From the NCBI RefSeq assembly GCF_902705875.1, contig NZ_CACSIK010000001.1, positions 2,723,166 through 2,787,165 on the forward strand: DNA of 64,000 nucleotides, given 5' to 3'. The stretch is from Zhongshania aliphaticivorans (lineage in GTDB: Bacteria > Pseudomonadota > Gammaproteobacteria > Pseudomonadales > Spongiibacteraceae). The translations under genes and the position numbers were made by a program. The notes below the pieces were generated by a model. That model saw nothing but the letters and a program-made list of their open reading frames with translations. It was not told where the DNA came from and searched no databases. This document shows positions 9,354 through 18,074 of the stretch, piece by piece (position 1 is the first letter of the stretch; every line of letters starts with the position of its first letter).

Positions 9354-10574
9354 TTATCCCTCCTCCACTGCGGCTTTGATCGTGGTTTTACCCAGCTGAG
9401 CCATATGCACCTCGTCCGGACCGTCGGCCATACGCACGAATCTCGCGTAAGCGAAGAGGTTAGCAATTGGCGTATCTTGGGAAAGACCCATGCCACCGTG
9501 TGCCTGCATGGCGCGGTCGGCGACTTCTTGGCACATACGAGGCGCCACAATTTTAATCATGGCGATAAGATCTTTGGCTTCTTTATTACCAAACTTATCC
9601 AACTTGTCCGCCGTGCTCAGGGTGAGCAAACGCGCTTGCTCAATTTCACAGCGTGACTTAGCAACTTCTTGGCGAATACTGCCCTGCTCTGACAATTTCT
9701 TACCAAAGGCCACGCGAGAGTCGACGCGCTTACACATCAAATCCAAGCAGCGCTGAGCCGCGCCAATCAAACGCATGCAGTGATGAATTCGGCCAGGCCC
9801 AAGACGGCCCTGCGCAATCTCAAAGCCACGCCCCTCACCGAGAATAATATTACTCACCGGCACACGCACATTCTCCAGCGCCACTTCGCCGTGACCACCC
9901 GGTGAATGCAATGCGTTAAAAACTTTCAAAGGCCGCACCAACCTCACGCCCGGCGTATTTTTTGGAATAACAATGGTGGATTGCTGGATATACTTTGCCG
10001 CCGTGGGATCCGTTTTACCCATCACCAAGAAGATTTCACATCGTGGGTCATAAACCGCTGACGACCACCACTTGCGGCCATTAATCACATACTCATCGCC
10101 ATCACGAACAATGGAACACTCAACATTGGTGGCATCTGAGCAGGCATTTTGAGGCTCGGTCATCAAAAAGGCCGAACGAATATCTCCCGCTAACAGAGGC
10201 TTGAGCCATTTCTCTTTTTGTTCGGGTGTGCCATAGCGAGCAAACACTTCCATATTTCCGGTATCAGGCGCGCTGCAGTTGAATATCTCAGAAGCCCACT
10301 CATTACGGCCCATCAATTCTGCCAGTGGTGCATACTCAAGATTCGTCAGACCGGGACTAAATTCTTCATACTCTTTAGGTAGAAACAAATTCCACAGCCC
10401 CTGCTCCTTGGCTTTCTGCTTAAGCTCCTCAATAAGCGGTGGCACAACCCAAAGATTGGCGGGATCCTCAACAAATTCGTCGAAAGCCGCTTCGGCAGGG
10501 AATATATGCTCTTGCATAAACCCGTCCACCCGCGCCATAAGCTCTTTCACCTTGTCGCTGTATTCGAAATCCAT
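9354..10574 (-). CDS. acyl-CoA dehydrogenase, ACAD11/LvaC-like
   Basis: 406 residues. It has the FAD-site segment [28 protein letters not shown], and the C-terminal motif ADGPDEVH (383-390), which replaces the usual EGT catalytic-glutamate motif. ADGPDEVH is characteristic of the ACAD10/ACAD11 branch. In that branch the enzyme is thought to act on 4-phosphoacyl-CoA made by the kinase partner, and the kinase gene follows immediately here (TAA, one base, TTG). Start ATG has AAAGGATAAG in front. It is the first gene of the minus-strand operon; a 600-base upstream region holds palindromic candidates for its operator. Confidence 0.9.
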   Translation of the reverse strand: MDFEYSDKVKELMARVDGFMQEHIFPAEAAFDEFVEDPANLWVVPPLIEELKQKAKEQGLWNLFLPKEYEEFSPGLTNLEYAPLAELMGRNEWASEIFNCSAPDTGNMEVFARYGTPEQKEKWLKPLLAGDIRSAFLMTEPQNACSDATNVECSIVRDGDEYVINGRKWWSSAVYDPRCEIFLVMGKTDPTAAKYIQQSTIVIPKNTPGVRLVRPLKVFNALHSPGGHGEVALENVRVPVSNIILGEGRGFEIAQGRLGPGRIHHCMRLIGAAQRCLDLMCKRVDSRVAFGKKLSEQGSIRQEVAKSRCEIEQARLLTLSTADKLDKFGNKEAKDLIAMIKIVAPRMCQEVADRAMQAHGGMGLSQDTPIANLFAYARFVRMADGPDEVHMAQLGKTTIKAAVEEG

Positions 10575-10812
10575 CTATCTTATCCTTTTATTGCAAGTTG
10601 AATTCATCGTCGATATTTTCCGGCGTAATAGATGGTTGATAATTTCTGCAAGCATGCATTTTTCATTAACAGACAAAAAACAGTTTTACTGCCATCTCAT
10701 TAATGGATGTTCACGCTCGCTAATCATCAAAACCCCATCACGCCTTTGCCTTTAATGTATAAACAAATTTTTAGTATTCAGTCTCGTAACGATATTCAAA
10801 TTTGGCTAAAAC

Positions 10813-10937
10813 GAGCTCTAGGTTTGACTGCTTAACGACCCGAGGCAATGGCTGTAGTTATTCATTATTTGAGCTCTATATTTGATACAGCAACAGCATA
10901 AAAGAATAAAAAGAAAGGGTCGTTAAACTAGTTTAAC
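10813..10937. promoter_or_regulatory. repeat-rich upstream region of the 10574 operon
   Basis: The 602-base space between the dehydrogenase start and the VOC genes has no convincing ORF. It contains a direct repeat GAGCTCTA-N2-TTTGA at 10813 and 10871. A 10-base inverted repeat TTAACGACCC/GGGTCGTTAA lies at 10832 and 10917. A perfect 16-base palindrome GTTAAACTAGTTTAAC lies at 10922-10937. Palindromes of this size fit a dimeric TetR- or FadR-like repressor. No regulator gene adjoins, so the binder is unknown. Confidence 0.4.
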
Positions 10938-11108
10938 AGGGGCCTGTTCTCACACTATGGCGGTGTATTTCCGATAAAAACTAAACGGCAACCCTGAACA
11001 AGAAAGCTCAGCAATGATCAAGCATTACCGGACTGCTTACTCATCTCATGCCAATGTGAGTCATCTCTAACTAGGTGCGCTATTTCATGATTCATTATTG
11101 TTTTCATT

Positions 11109-11137
11109 ATCATAGGATTTTTTACTAATCCTATGAT
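11109..11137. repeat. 11-bp perfect inverted repeat after the VOC operon
   Basis: ATCATAGGATT and its exact complement flank a 7-base loop, 40 bases beyond the stop of the 11177 gene. It could form a transcript-ending hairpin on the minus strand, but the stem is AT-rich and no T-run follows, so it may equally be a protein site. Confidence 0.4.
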
Positions 11138-11176
11138 GGCCAGCTCATACGCCCAGAGCCCACAGACACATTTACC

Positions 11177-11698
11177 CTAAGCCTTTAAGCGCTCCAGCTC
11201 GTCATTCGTCAAGCCGATATAGTCCACTACACTGGGCACAATCCACTTAGCCATATCATCTGTAGTCGTGGTCGAAATTTCCAAGGCAATGTCATCTGGA
11301 CCCGCAAAATAAATTGAATGACAAAAACCGTGATCCATAGGCCCTAGACAATGTACACCTTTTGCACGAATTCGATCACGCAGAGCCAGTAATTCCTCAA
11401 TCGAATCAACATTAAACGCCGTGTGCTGCAGGGTGCCGGCACGCGTATTATCGGCGGCATTTTTTGAATGGGTGACACCCATTTTAATATCTATTGGTGT
11501 ACGCAGGGTGCTAAGAAAAGAAATTGTCGCGCGGTCATTCATTCGCATAAAAGCACGCACGGCGTTCTTTGCAGGGTCGGCCCATTGAATTGACACTAGC
11601 GTCATGCCAAGCACATCAGAAAAATAGCCCAAAGACTTTTTCATGTTGCTGCAGTTGAGTTCAAAGTGACTGAAGTCGTTTACTCTTTGCTGTGTCAT
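11177..11698 (-). CDS. VOC family protein (glyoxalase/dioxygenase superfamily)
   Basis: 173 residues with one vicinal-oxygen-chelate domain. FSHFELNCSNMKKSLGYFSDVLGM is the first beta-alpha unit; LQHTAFNVDSIEELLALRDR and IALEIST mark the second, giving the usual His/His/Glu metal triad candidates. VOC enzymes include glyoxalases, extradiol dioxygenases and epimerases; nothing here distinguishes them. The ATG overlaps the stop of the upstream VOC gene by four bases (ATGA), so the two are translationally coupled and may form a heteromeric enzyme or act in sequence. Confidence 0.82.
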   Translation of the reverse strand: MTQQRVNDFSHFELNCSNMKKSLGYFSDVLGMTLVSIQWADPAKNAVRAFMRMNDRATISFLSTLRTPIDIKMGVTHSKNAADNTRAGTLQHTAFNVDSIEELLALRDRIRAKGVHCLGPMDHGFCHSIYFAGPDDIALEISTTTTDDMAKWIVPSVVDYIGLTNDELERLKA

Positions 11699-12462
11699 GC
11701 CTTTCCCCTGCTAGAAATAATTGAACTGAGAATCACTTTTAAGGTGATTTTTAGCCCCGCTAAACGCCGTTTCAAATTAAACGGTTGCTTCTCGTTAGGG
11801 GGCACACTATCCACCGTAGCGTCAAACAGCAGTTCATCTGAAACCGTAAGCAATGCTCGGTATACAGGGTCTGGATAATTCATATGGTAGCCGGCATCGG
11901 CACCCAATAACGGATTGGGAACCGGAGTACTTGGCCGAGTATAGGGCTTGTGTGTTTTAAGGGCGTCCAATGCGTCCTTATCCAAGCCAACGGCTGCCGC
12001 CGCATCAGCATCGAACACGTTTTGCTCTGCGCTAGGCTGACAGCTAATTTGCAGTAGCATGCCCTCTGGGCCTGAAAAGTCGAAGGAGACAGGGTAGCCA
12101 CCCGCGTTGATCTCAGAACAGCTAATGCCTTTAGCCTGAATTTTTTCCCGGACACTGCTCAGCTCTTCTAGACTGTCAACGTTGAACGCCAAGTGATGCA
12201 TTGTGCCCCGAGTGCTGGTGCCGCTCATCTCGCCGGGGTGGGTAACACCAACAATTTGTTCCGCGCTAATATCTGGGTGGTACACGAAGGCCATACACGC
12301 CGAGTCATTAATCTTAAGGAATCCGTGCACCGTATTTTTTACACCATGCATCCAATACAGCGCTGCCAGGGGAAACCCCAACACATCGTTAAAATACAGC
12401 AGGGTTTTGCGCATATCTGAAGTGCAGAGCGCGAGATGGTGGATACCATTTGGTTGTAACAT
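11695..12462 (-). CDS. VOC family protein with C-terminal extension
   Basis: The first about 150 residues form a VOC domain (GIHHLALCTSDM, MHHLAFNVDSLEEL, GMLLQISCQ; the last metal position is Gln, not Glu). It is similar in plan to the gene that overlaps it downstream. An additional C-terminal region of about 100 residues, including HMNYPDPVYRALLTV and ending in a basic stretch, has no recognised domain. A GTG at 12477 is in frame, but ATG 12462 gives the usual VOC N-terminus (MLQPNGIHHLAL); neither has a strong ribosome site. Function unknown; the pair reads as one operon. Confidence 0.78.
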   Translation of the reverse strand: MLQPNGIHHLALCTSDMRKTLLYFNDVLGFPLAALYWMHGVKNTVHGFLKINDSACMAFVYHPDISAEQIVGVTHPGEMSGTSTRGTMHHLAFNVDSLEELSSVREKIQAKGISCSEINAGGYPVSFDFSGPEGMLLQISCQPSAEQNVFDADAAAAVGLDKDALDALKTHKPYTRPSTPVPNPLLGADAGYHMNYPDPVYRALLTVSDELLFDATVDSVPPNEKQPFNLKRRLAGLKITLKVILSSIISSRGKA

Positions 12463-12808
12463 AATTATGTCGTCCACTTTCGATGCTATTTATTAAAAAT
12501 TGATACCTGTATAACTTGAGAAGCTATTCCAAGCTAGTGATGCCTCAGGCCTTACAATCAGGTCGCGAGATTGCCAAGAGGCTCTCAATTTAATTAAATC
12601 TATTCATTAGTGTACCCTCGTTATTGTTCTTTTGTATAGCAATATGACATTATTGCCTTGCATCAGCCCAGAACAATTAACTGATCACATAAAAGCTGAA
12701 GCCTTACTCACATAGCCATTCGTCTAGGCCACGCTATACTCAGCCCTAGATGCCACACACTGAGTGATGACTCCAGCCAATAACCAATAAAACGAAAAGA
12801 GCTGAAAG
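12463..12808. other. divergent intergenic region, no gene seen
   Basis: Separates the minus-strand VOC operon from the plus-strand serine hydrolase. It must hold both promoters. No ORF, strong hairpin or motif shared with the rest of the window was found. Confidence 0.5.
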
Positions 12809-14035
12809 ATGACAACAAAAAAGACCTCAATCATAAAAGTCGCATTGCTGAGCCTACTTGGCCTCATTCTCATCGCTGGGGTGTATTACGCACCACTGAT
12901 ACAAAGGCTCTACTTCTCTCTTAATATAGAGGATGAGGCCAGCATGCCGGAGAATTTAAGAACGCTGCACCAATACTACAGCACCCACCTCATTGAGAGC
13001 TCAGCCACACCGCAGCCCTTCCCTCGCCAATTGCAAGAAAACGTCCTGCCGGAATCATTTCAAAGTCATGGCGAAACCATCAAGACCAAGGCTTTTTTTA
13101 CTGATGCAAAGCCTACTGGCTTAGTCATCATTAAAGATGGTCAGATTATTTATGAAAACTATTGGCGTGGTCTTACAGAATCAGACACACAGTTCGCCTT
13201 CTCCGTGGCCAAATCCATCACCTCGGTCCTTGTCGGCATGGCGATCGGGGATGGTCTAATCAACGACGTGAACGATTCGGTCACAAAATACCTACCTCAT
13301 TTCAAAGGCTCCGCTTGGGATAAAGCCACTATCGCCAACACACTCGAGATGTCCAGCGGTGTAGAGTTTGACGAAGATTACTCACGCACAGACACCGATA
13401 TGCGTCGCTTCCAGATGGCCTATCTATTCGACAAACCTATGGAAGACTTTCTATTATCCTTAAAATCAAATCGCGAACCCGGTATCAGCCAAGGCTATAA
13501 CAGCATGGAAACCCAAGCCGCAGGGTTTGTCATTCGCTCCGTCATTGGTGAGCGCTCACTATCAAACTATATGCACGAAAAACTCTGGCAGCCCCTGGGC
13601 GCACAGGACAATGCCTACTGGAATGTGGATGGCGCAGGAATGGAAGTCGCCATAGGTGGCCTGAGTATGAGCTTGCGCGATTTGGCAAAAATTGGACAAT
13701 TGTACCTGCAGCGCGGCCGCTGGAATGGCGAACAACTGATTCCCGAATCATGGGTACTTGAGTCAACGACCCCAAGCAAGCCTTACCAAATGCCCGGCCG
13801 AGATAACCCCCTCTCGGAAAAACCGTTCGGCTACGGCTATTTGTGGTGGACACCGGTAGACCCCAACGGGCGCGAGTACTATGCTTCAGGCCTTTACGGC
13901 CAGTACCTCTTTGTCAATGAAGACAAGGGCATCGTTATTGCCATGTACAATGCCAACAACAACTTCAACTCTGCACCCGACTGGTGGAAAGAGCGCTACG
14001 AAGATTTTTTCCAAGCCATTGCCCAAAAGTACTAA
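12809..14035 (+). CDS. serine hydrolase, class C beta-lactamase family
   Basis: 408 residues. A hydrophobic N-terminal segment (about 9-30) is a signal or anchor, so it acts outside the inner membrane. The penicillin-binding fold shows SVAK (Ser132-Lys135, nucleophile and general base), YNS (230-232, the second motif) and GYGYLWW in the region of the KTG triad. This matches the 6-aminohexanoate-dimer hydrolase/EstB subgroup of esterases and amidases more than true beta-lactamases. It stands alone in front of the MFS transporter gene, 276 bases downstream. Confidence 0.85.
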   Translation: MTTKKTSIIKVALLSLLGLILIAGVYYAPLIQRLYFSLNIEDEASMPENLRTLHQYYSTHLIESSATPQPFPRQLQENVLPESFQSHGETIKTKAFFTDAKPTGLVIIKDGQIIYENYWRGLTESDTQFAFSVAKSITSVLVGMAIGDGLINDVNDSVTKYLPHFKGSAWDKATIANTLEMSSGVEFDEDYSRTDTDMRRFQMAYLFDKPMEDFLLSLKSNREPGISQGYNSMETQAAGFVIRSVIGERSLSNYMHEKLWQPLGAQDNAYWNVDGAGMEVAIGGLSMSLRDLAKIGQLYLQRGRWNGEQLIPESWVLESTTPSKPYQMPGRDNPLSEKPFGYGYLWWTPVDPNGREYYASGLYGQYLFVNEDKGIVIAMYNANNNFNSAPDWWKERYEDFFQAIAQKY

Positions 14036-14311
14036 TTAAATCGCAATCAAGCTAATCACTAAACCAGCAACTTGCTCGCGGCGCGACGGGCTAACAAAAA
14101 CCTTAACCACCGCGAATTCGCATCCCCAATGCAATAGGTGTATTGAGATGATAGAAGCAGAAGTTTTAAGCGAGGCCCCATCAAGTCACGAATTTTTTCG
14201 AGATATGTAAACAATAAGCTAGTCCAGCGGCTTCCGAAAATAATCGCTCCCAAACAAAGTTGTTCCGAATACGCACTTGCTATACGCCAAAACATAAAAA
14301 AAGAGGTCGGA

Positions 14312-15616
14312 ATGGAATCAAACATTAATGCACCCCTCGGGGCTAAAAACAATCCTTACGCAAATAAGGGGTATCGCTATTATGTACTTGGCGCACTCAC
14401 CACTGCCTATGCCTTTAATTTTGTTGACCGCCAGATTTTGGCCATTCTTCAAGAGCCAATTAAAGCTGAGCTAGGCCTTTCTGATGGCCAATTAGGCTTG
14501 CTCACTGGATTCGCCTTTGCCATGTTCTATGTGGTAATGGGAATCCCCATAGCGCGGATAGCTGACCGTGGTATACGACGAAACATTATTGTCTGGGCTA
14601 TTGGGATCTGGAGCCTTATGACGGCGTTCTGTGGTCTTGCCCAGAACTTCATGCATCTACTGCTAGCGCGTATCGGCGTCGGCGTTGGTGAAGCAGGTTG
14701 CAGCCCGCCAGCGCACTCCATGATCTCTGATATATTTCCCCCTAGCACACGCGCCACCGCATTAGCGACCTACAACGTGGGTGTAAACATCGGCATTTTA
14801 GTGGGCTTTATGATGGGTGGTTGGCTGCATGAGCTCTACGGCTGGCGCGTCGCATTTTATGCCGTTGGTATTCCCGGCATATTATTAGCCCTAGTATTTC
14901 GATTTACGATAAAAGAACCTCAGCGAGGCTATTCCGAAGGTAAAAAGCAAAGCACAGACACCACGCCTCAGCCAACGGCAAAAGAAGTCATTACCTTACT
15001 TTGGTCAAAGCGCACGTTTCGACATTTAATGGTCGCCTCAAGCATGGTCGCATTCTCAGGCTACGGCTTGCTCAATTGGTTACCGTCTTTTCTAGTACGT
15101 AGCCACGGTTTGGGCACAGGTGAAATTGGCACTTGGTTAGCCTTAATCGCGGGCATAGGCGGTGGAATTGGCACATTCGCCGCTGGGTACTTTGCAGACC
15201 GTTTAGGTGCTCGCGATGGTCGCTGGTATGTTTGGATAAGCGCACTCGGATTTAGTATTCAGTTGCCACTAATTATCACAATGCTGCTTATCGACAATAG
15301 TAACGCAGCCCTGCTATGTTTCATCATTCCTGGTGCATTGGGCACGATTTATCTAGCGCCGGTTATTGCCGTCGCCCATAGCTTGGTCGAGAACCGTATG
15401 CGGGCCCTGGCCTCTGCCATCGTATTTCTTATTATTAACTTAATCGGCCTAGGTCTTGGACCGCTACTGGTTGGTATTGTAAGCGACCTACTCGCACCTT
15501 CTTTGGGCTCGGAGAGCCTTCGCTATTCGCTACTATTGCTGGCAGCCACCGCCATTACGATTGGCATAGTACATTTTTCACTTGCCGCCCGCACCATTCG
15601 TGAAGAAACCTCTTAA
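14312..15616 (+). CDS. MFS transporter (spinster-like)
   Basis: 434 residues with about 12 membrane segments. The segment NFVDRQILAILQEPIKAELGL after the first helix and IARIADRGIRRN between helices 2 and 3 are the MFS signature of the spinster-like/hexuronate-type group often found in proteobacterial catabolic loci. RBS GAGGTCGGA precedes the ATG. Substrate unknown. Neighbouring hydrolase and VOC genes suggest an organic acid or a degradation product. Confidence 0.87.
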   Translation: MESNINAPLGAKNNPYANKGYRYYVLGALTTAYAFNFVDRQILAILQEPIKAELGLSDGQLGLLTGFAFAMFYVVMGIPIARIADRGIRRNIIVWAIGIWSLMTAFCGLAQNFMHLLLARIGVGVGEAGCSPPAHSMISDIFPPSTRATALATYNVGVNIGILVGFMMGGWLHELYGWRVAFYAVGIPGILLALVFRFTIKEPQRGYSEGKKQSTDTTPQPTAKEVITLLWSKRTFRHLMVASSMVAFSGYGLLNWLPSFLVRSHGLGTGEIGTWLALIAGIGGGIGTFAAGYFADRLGARDGRWYVWISALGFSIQLPLIITMLLIDNSNAALLCFIIPGALGTIYLAPVIAVAHSLVENRMRALASAIVFLIINLIGLGLGPLLVGIVSDLLAPSLGSESLRYSLLLLAATAITIGIVHFSLAARTIREETS

Positions 15617-15670
15617 ACACTATAATCACAGCCTATTCCCCGACCAACATCGGCAGAAAAACCCGTAAAG

Positions 15671-15699
15671 CAGCTATGATAAAACTATAATAATAGCTG
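15671..15699 (+). terminator. weak stem-loop after the MFS gene
   Basis: CAGCTAT and ATAGCTG form a 7-base stem 55 bases past the MFS stop, followed by TTTCT. AT-rich, so only a weak candidate. A second small stem (TAGCCA/TGGCTA, 15813-15834) may serve the convergent gene. Confidence 0.35.
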
Positions 15700-15840
15700 T
15701 TTCTAGGAACCCGTATAAAATCAGACTTTGCAATAAAACTGCGCTTACAACGGATAGTCGCGAATTTACCAGTAAAGTGACCCAGTACATCCTTGGGACA
15801 AACATAGATAATTAGCCACTTAGTTAATTGGCTATTATGT

Positions 15841-16215
15841 TTAGGTATACGTTATTACGGTGACAAACTTCCACCGAGCATTATCTTTCTTCATTGTATA
15901 AATCGTATGGAAAGTTTCTGGCTCGACATGGTTGTTCAAGAAGCGGGGAACCGAACAAGATAGTTGAGCTAAATTTACACCCAGCATTTCAATTTTAAAA
16001 TTATCGACTTCTGAATGCATATACCCAGATTCTCTGAGCATATCAAACATATTTTGAAAGAAGCTTTTAACCGCACTTTCACTCTCTAATGCATAAACCT
16101 CACTTTCGGAAATAAAAAGGCAAGGAGCCGAGTAGAATGAGTAAGCCATACCATGCTCTTGCTTGTGAAACTCTTTTAGATAATCCGAGTATAAGTCTGA
16201 TATTTCGGCTTTCAT
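15841..16215 (-). CDS. hypothetical NTF2/SnoaL-like protein
   Basis: 124 residues. The pattern of a helix pair followed by strands (FYSAPCLFI, VKSFFQNMFDMLRESGY, FKIEMLGVNLAQLSCSVPRF, HTIYTMKKDNARWKFVTVITYT) is that of the NTF2-like/SnoaL fold, which includes ketosteroid-isomerase-type enzymes and binding proteins. The assignment is by fold pattern only; no catalytic residues can be named. It lies alone, convergent with the MFS gene. Confidence 0.6.
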   Translation of the reverse strand: MKAEISDLYSDYLKEFHKQEHGMAYSFYSAPCLFISESEVYALESESAVKSFFQNMFDMLRESGYMHSEVDNFKIEMLGVNLAQLSCSVPRFLNNHVEPETFHTIYTMKKDNARWKFVTVITYT

Positions 16216-16524
16216 TATATCTAACCCTTAGATTTTTTTCTTCAAAATTTCATCGAATTTTAAGGTGTGCGCGATTCTAATCTATGAGTTTTTAGCGTTT
16301 TATTGACACGAATTTATTCTAAAAAACACGCCATCCATAACTTAGCATACGATATTCCCACGCGTATGAGCTTGGCGATTCATTAGATTTAAAAACATCT
16401 TTATATTATTACAAAACCGTTTCGATCGCGTACAGGGAGCGACAGGTATTGGTATATGAGCGCCAATTTTTAGACACGTTTATTTCACTCACCAACACAA
16501 AACATCCAGATCCTCATTAAGCAC

Positions 16525-16562
16525 TTTATCCATAAGAAAATAATAATTTTCTTATGGATAAA
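16525..16562. repeat. 38-bp hairpin, 17-bp perfect arms
   Basis: Two 17-base arms (TTTATCCATAAGAAAAT and its exact complement) surround a 4-base loop AATA. It lies between the NTF2-like gene and the downstream end of the small membrane gene at 16671. It may be a bidirectional terminator, since each side of the stem ends in an A/T run, or a small palindromic repeat element. Confidence 0.6.
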
Positions 16563-16670
16563 ATACCAATGGTATTCTTAATTGTGCTTTCAACATCTTG
16601 AAAAATCGTGATTTCAATCAAAACCCAGTTCTGGATGCTCGACTTGCAAGCTTAACACGCCGACCGCTAC

Positions 16671-16787
16671 TTACTTTTTCTTAAATCGATCCACTAGGTA
16701 ATCCGCATTCGCATAGAACAATAATGGGATACTTACAGCAGCTAAGACGATAAGCACTGCAGCAGCTACACCAACCCAGTCACTCAT
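16671..16787 (-). CDS. single-pass membrane microprotein (38 aa)
   Basis: A 38-codon frame, too short for most gene callers. ATG is preceded by AAGGAG at good spacing. The product has a short N-terminus (MSDW), one hydrophobic helix (about residues 5-24, rich in Val, Ala and Leu) and a tail that ends in basic residues (DRFKKK), which predicts an N-out/C-in inner-membrane protein. I do not recognise the family. A second microprotein of similar plan lies 0.9 kb away on the other side of the SRAP gene. The clean ribosome site and topology argue that it is real. Confidence 0.6.
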   Translation of the reverse strand: MSDWVGVAAAVLIVLAAVSIPLLFYANADYLVDRFKKK

Positions 16788-17015
16788 TAGACACTCCTTT
16801 TTCGGTTATTCATCAACCAACTTCTTAGTTTTATTCTATACCCTCTCAGGAAATAAAGTTATTCAATAGATATTGATCGATAAGCGCAAGATTCATATTT
16901 CTATCCATAACTTGATGTTTAAAACTAGATTTGTACACAGTGTTATATTTGAAGGGTAATATGGTCAATATTGGATAAGCAACAATAACCGGCAATTAGG
17001 CTAAGTGATTAAAAT

Positions 17016-17645
17016 ATGTGCGGAAGAATATTTGTTAGGCCGGAAGCCAAAACGCAAAATCTACTCCATCAACTAAACTTGGAACACTTTACGCTCCCAG
17101 ACACACCGAATGTCGCCCCTACCGAAGCGATACCCGTTATTCACTACTGGGAGGATAGGCTAACAGTCAGCCCGATGCGTTGGTGGCTAGTGCCAAGTTG
17201 GTCCGATGGCCCCAACACAAAGTTTGCGATGTTCAATGCACGTATCGAAACTATCGCCAGCAGCCGAGCCTATAAAGGCCCACTCAAATACCGCAGGGGG
17301 ATTGTTCCAGTCAGTGGCTTCGTAGAATGGAAGCGCGAAGCGAATAAGAAGCAGCCTTATTACTTTGAGGGACAGGAGCAATCACTAGCCCTCGCCGCCA
17401 TATGGGAAACGTGGCGTGATGAATTACTATCCGTATCGATTCTGACACAGCCAGCAAATACTGATTTTGCGCAATACCATGATCGTATGCCGGTCATGCT
17501 TGCTGGCGATCACATTACGCAATGGCTGGATCATTCAATATCCGCAGAGGACGAGCTTGCCAGCGTACATGGCGCGAGCATTACGCTTTCCGCAAGAGCA
17601 GTGAGCACGCAGATTAATAATGGAAGAGTAAAAGAATGGGTGTAA
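17016..17645 (+). CDS. SRAP (SOS response-associated peptidase, YedK/HMCES) family protein
   Basis: 209 residues, full length for the family. The required residues are present: Cys2 directly after the initiator Met (MCGR), Asn74 in FNARIET, Glu104 in GFVEWK and His155 in HDRMPV. SRAP proteins cross-link covalently through Cys2 to abasic sites in single-stranded DNA and protect them from cleavage. Because Cys2 must be exposed, the start codon is certain. No LexA-type box was recognised upstream. It is monocistronic. Confidence 0.93.
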   Translation: MCGRIFVRPEAKTQNLLHQLNLEHFTLPDTPNVAPTEAIPVIHYWEDRLTVSPMRWWLVPSWSDGPNTKFAMFNARIETIASSRAYKGPLKYRRGIVPVSGFVEWKREANKKQPYYFEGQEQSLALAAIWETWRDELLSVSILTQPANTDFAQYHDRMPVMLAGDHITQWLDHSISAEDELASVHGASITLSARAVSTQINNGRVKEWV

Positions 17646-17659
17646 GAGGTTTATCCGTT

Positions 17660-17749
17660 TTATTCAGTATGTTGTGCTTTGACATAAAAAATCAGAGTTG
17701 TAGAAAGTGCGCCTAAAACACAGATAAATGTGATCGTAATATCAAGCAT
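17660..17749 (-). CDS. single-pass membrane microprotein (29 aa)
   Basis: A 29-codon frame just past the SRAP gene on the opposite strand. GAGG lies about eight bases before the ATG. The peptide is mostly one hydrophobic helix (ITITFICVLGALSTTLIFY) with a short polar tail (VKAQHTE). It resembles, in size and plan, the microprotein at 16671 but not in sequence. Function unknown. The remaining gap to 18074 shows no other gene. Confidence 0.5.
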   Translation of the reverse strand: MLDITITFICVLGALSTTLIFYVKAQHTE

Positions 17750-18074
17750 AGTAAATACCTCATCATTCGTTTTTGTCGTGTTCCTAGCTACATAGAACAC
17801 ACTAGAAACTACCACGGAATGGCTATGAAGATGCTACACCTAGCCCGTATTTTTAACTGCTAAATTCATATATCGAAATGTATAAATTCCAGTCTCCGAA
17901 TCGGAGTACAGCGCTGCTAAATAATGCTACATAGAGGTTCCCGCCGCATCGGGTAGAGCATGCTTCGCTGGGGTCTAGGTTACTACCAAGAAGATAGAGC
18001 GACTAAACTTCGTGCCATTTCCTGTTGATTTTCACTTTAAAGTAACCCATTTTTTTACAATACCCCCAAGGTCT

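Noticed and set aside
8300..9550. The longer 416-codon reading of the kinase gene
   Set aside because: The extra 66 codons lie inside the dehydrogenase gene and look like antisense-type composition; GGAGGG and TTG at 9352 define the start.
11044..11062. ATGCC…GTCAT as an operator copy
   Set aside because: The spacing is off by one, the second G is missing and there is no second half-site.
14059..14352. 97-codon minus-strand frame upstream of the MFS gene
   Set aside because: It overlaps the MFS start and ribosome site and has no domain or conserved motif.
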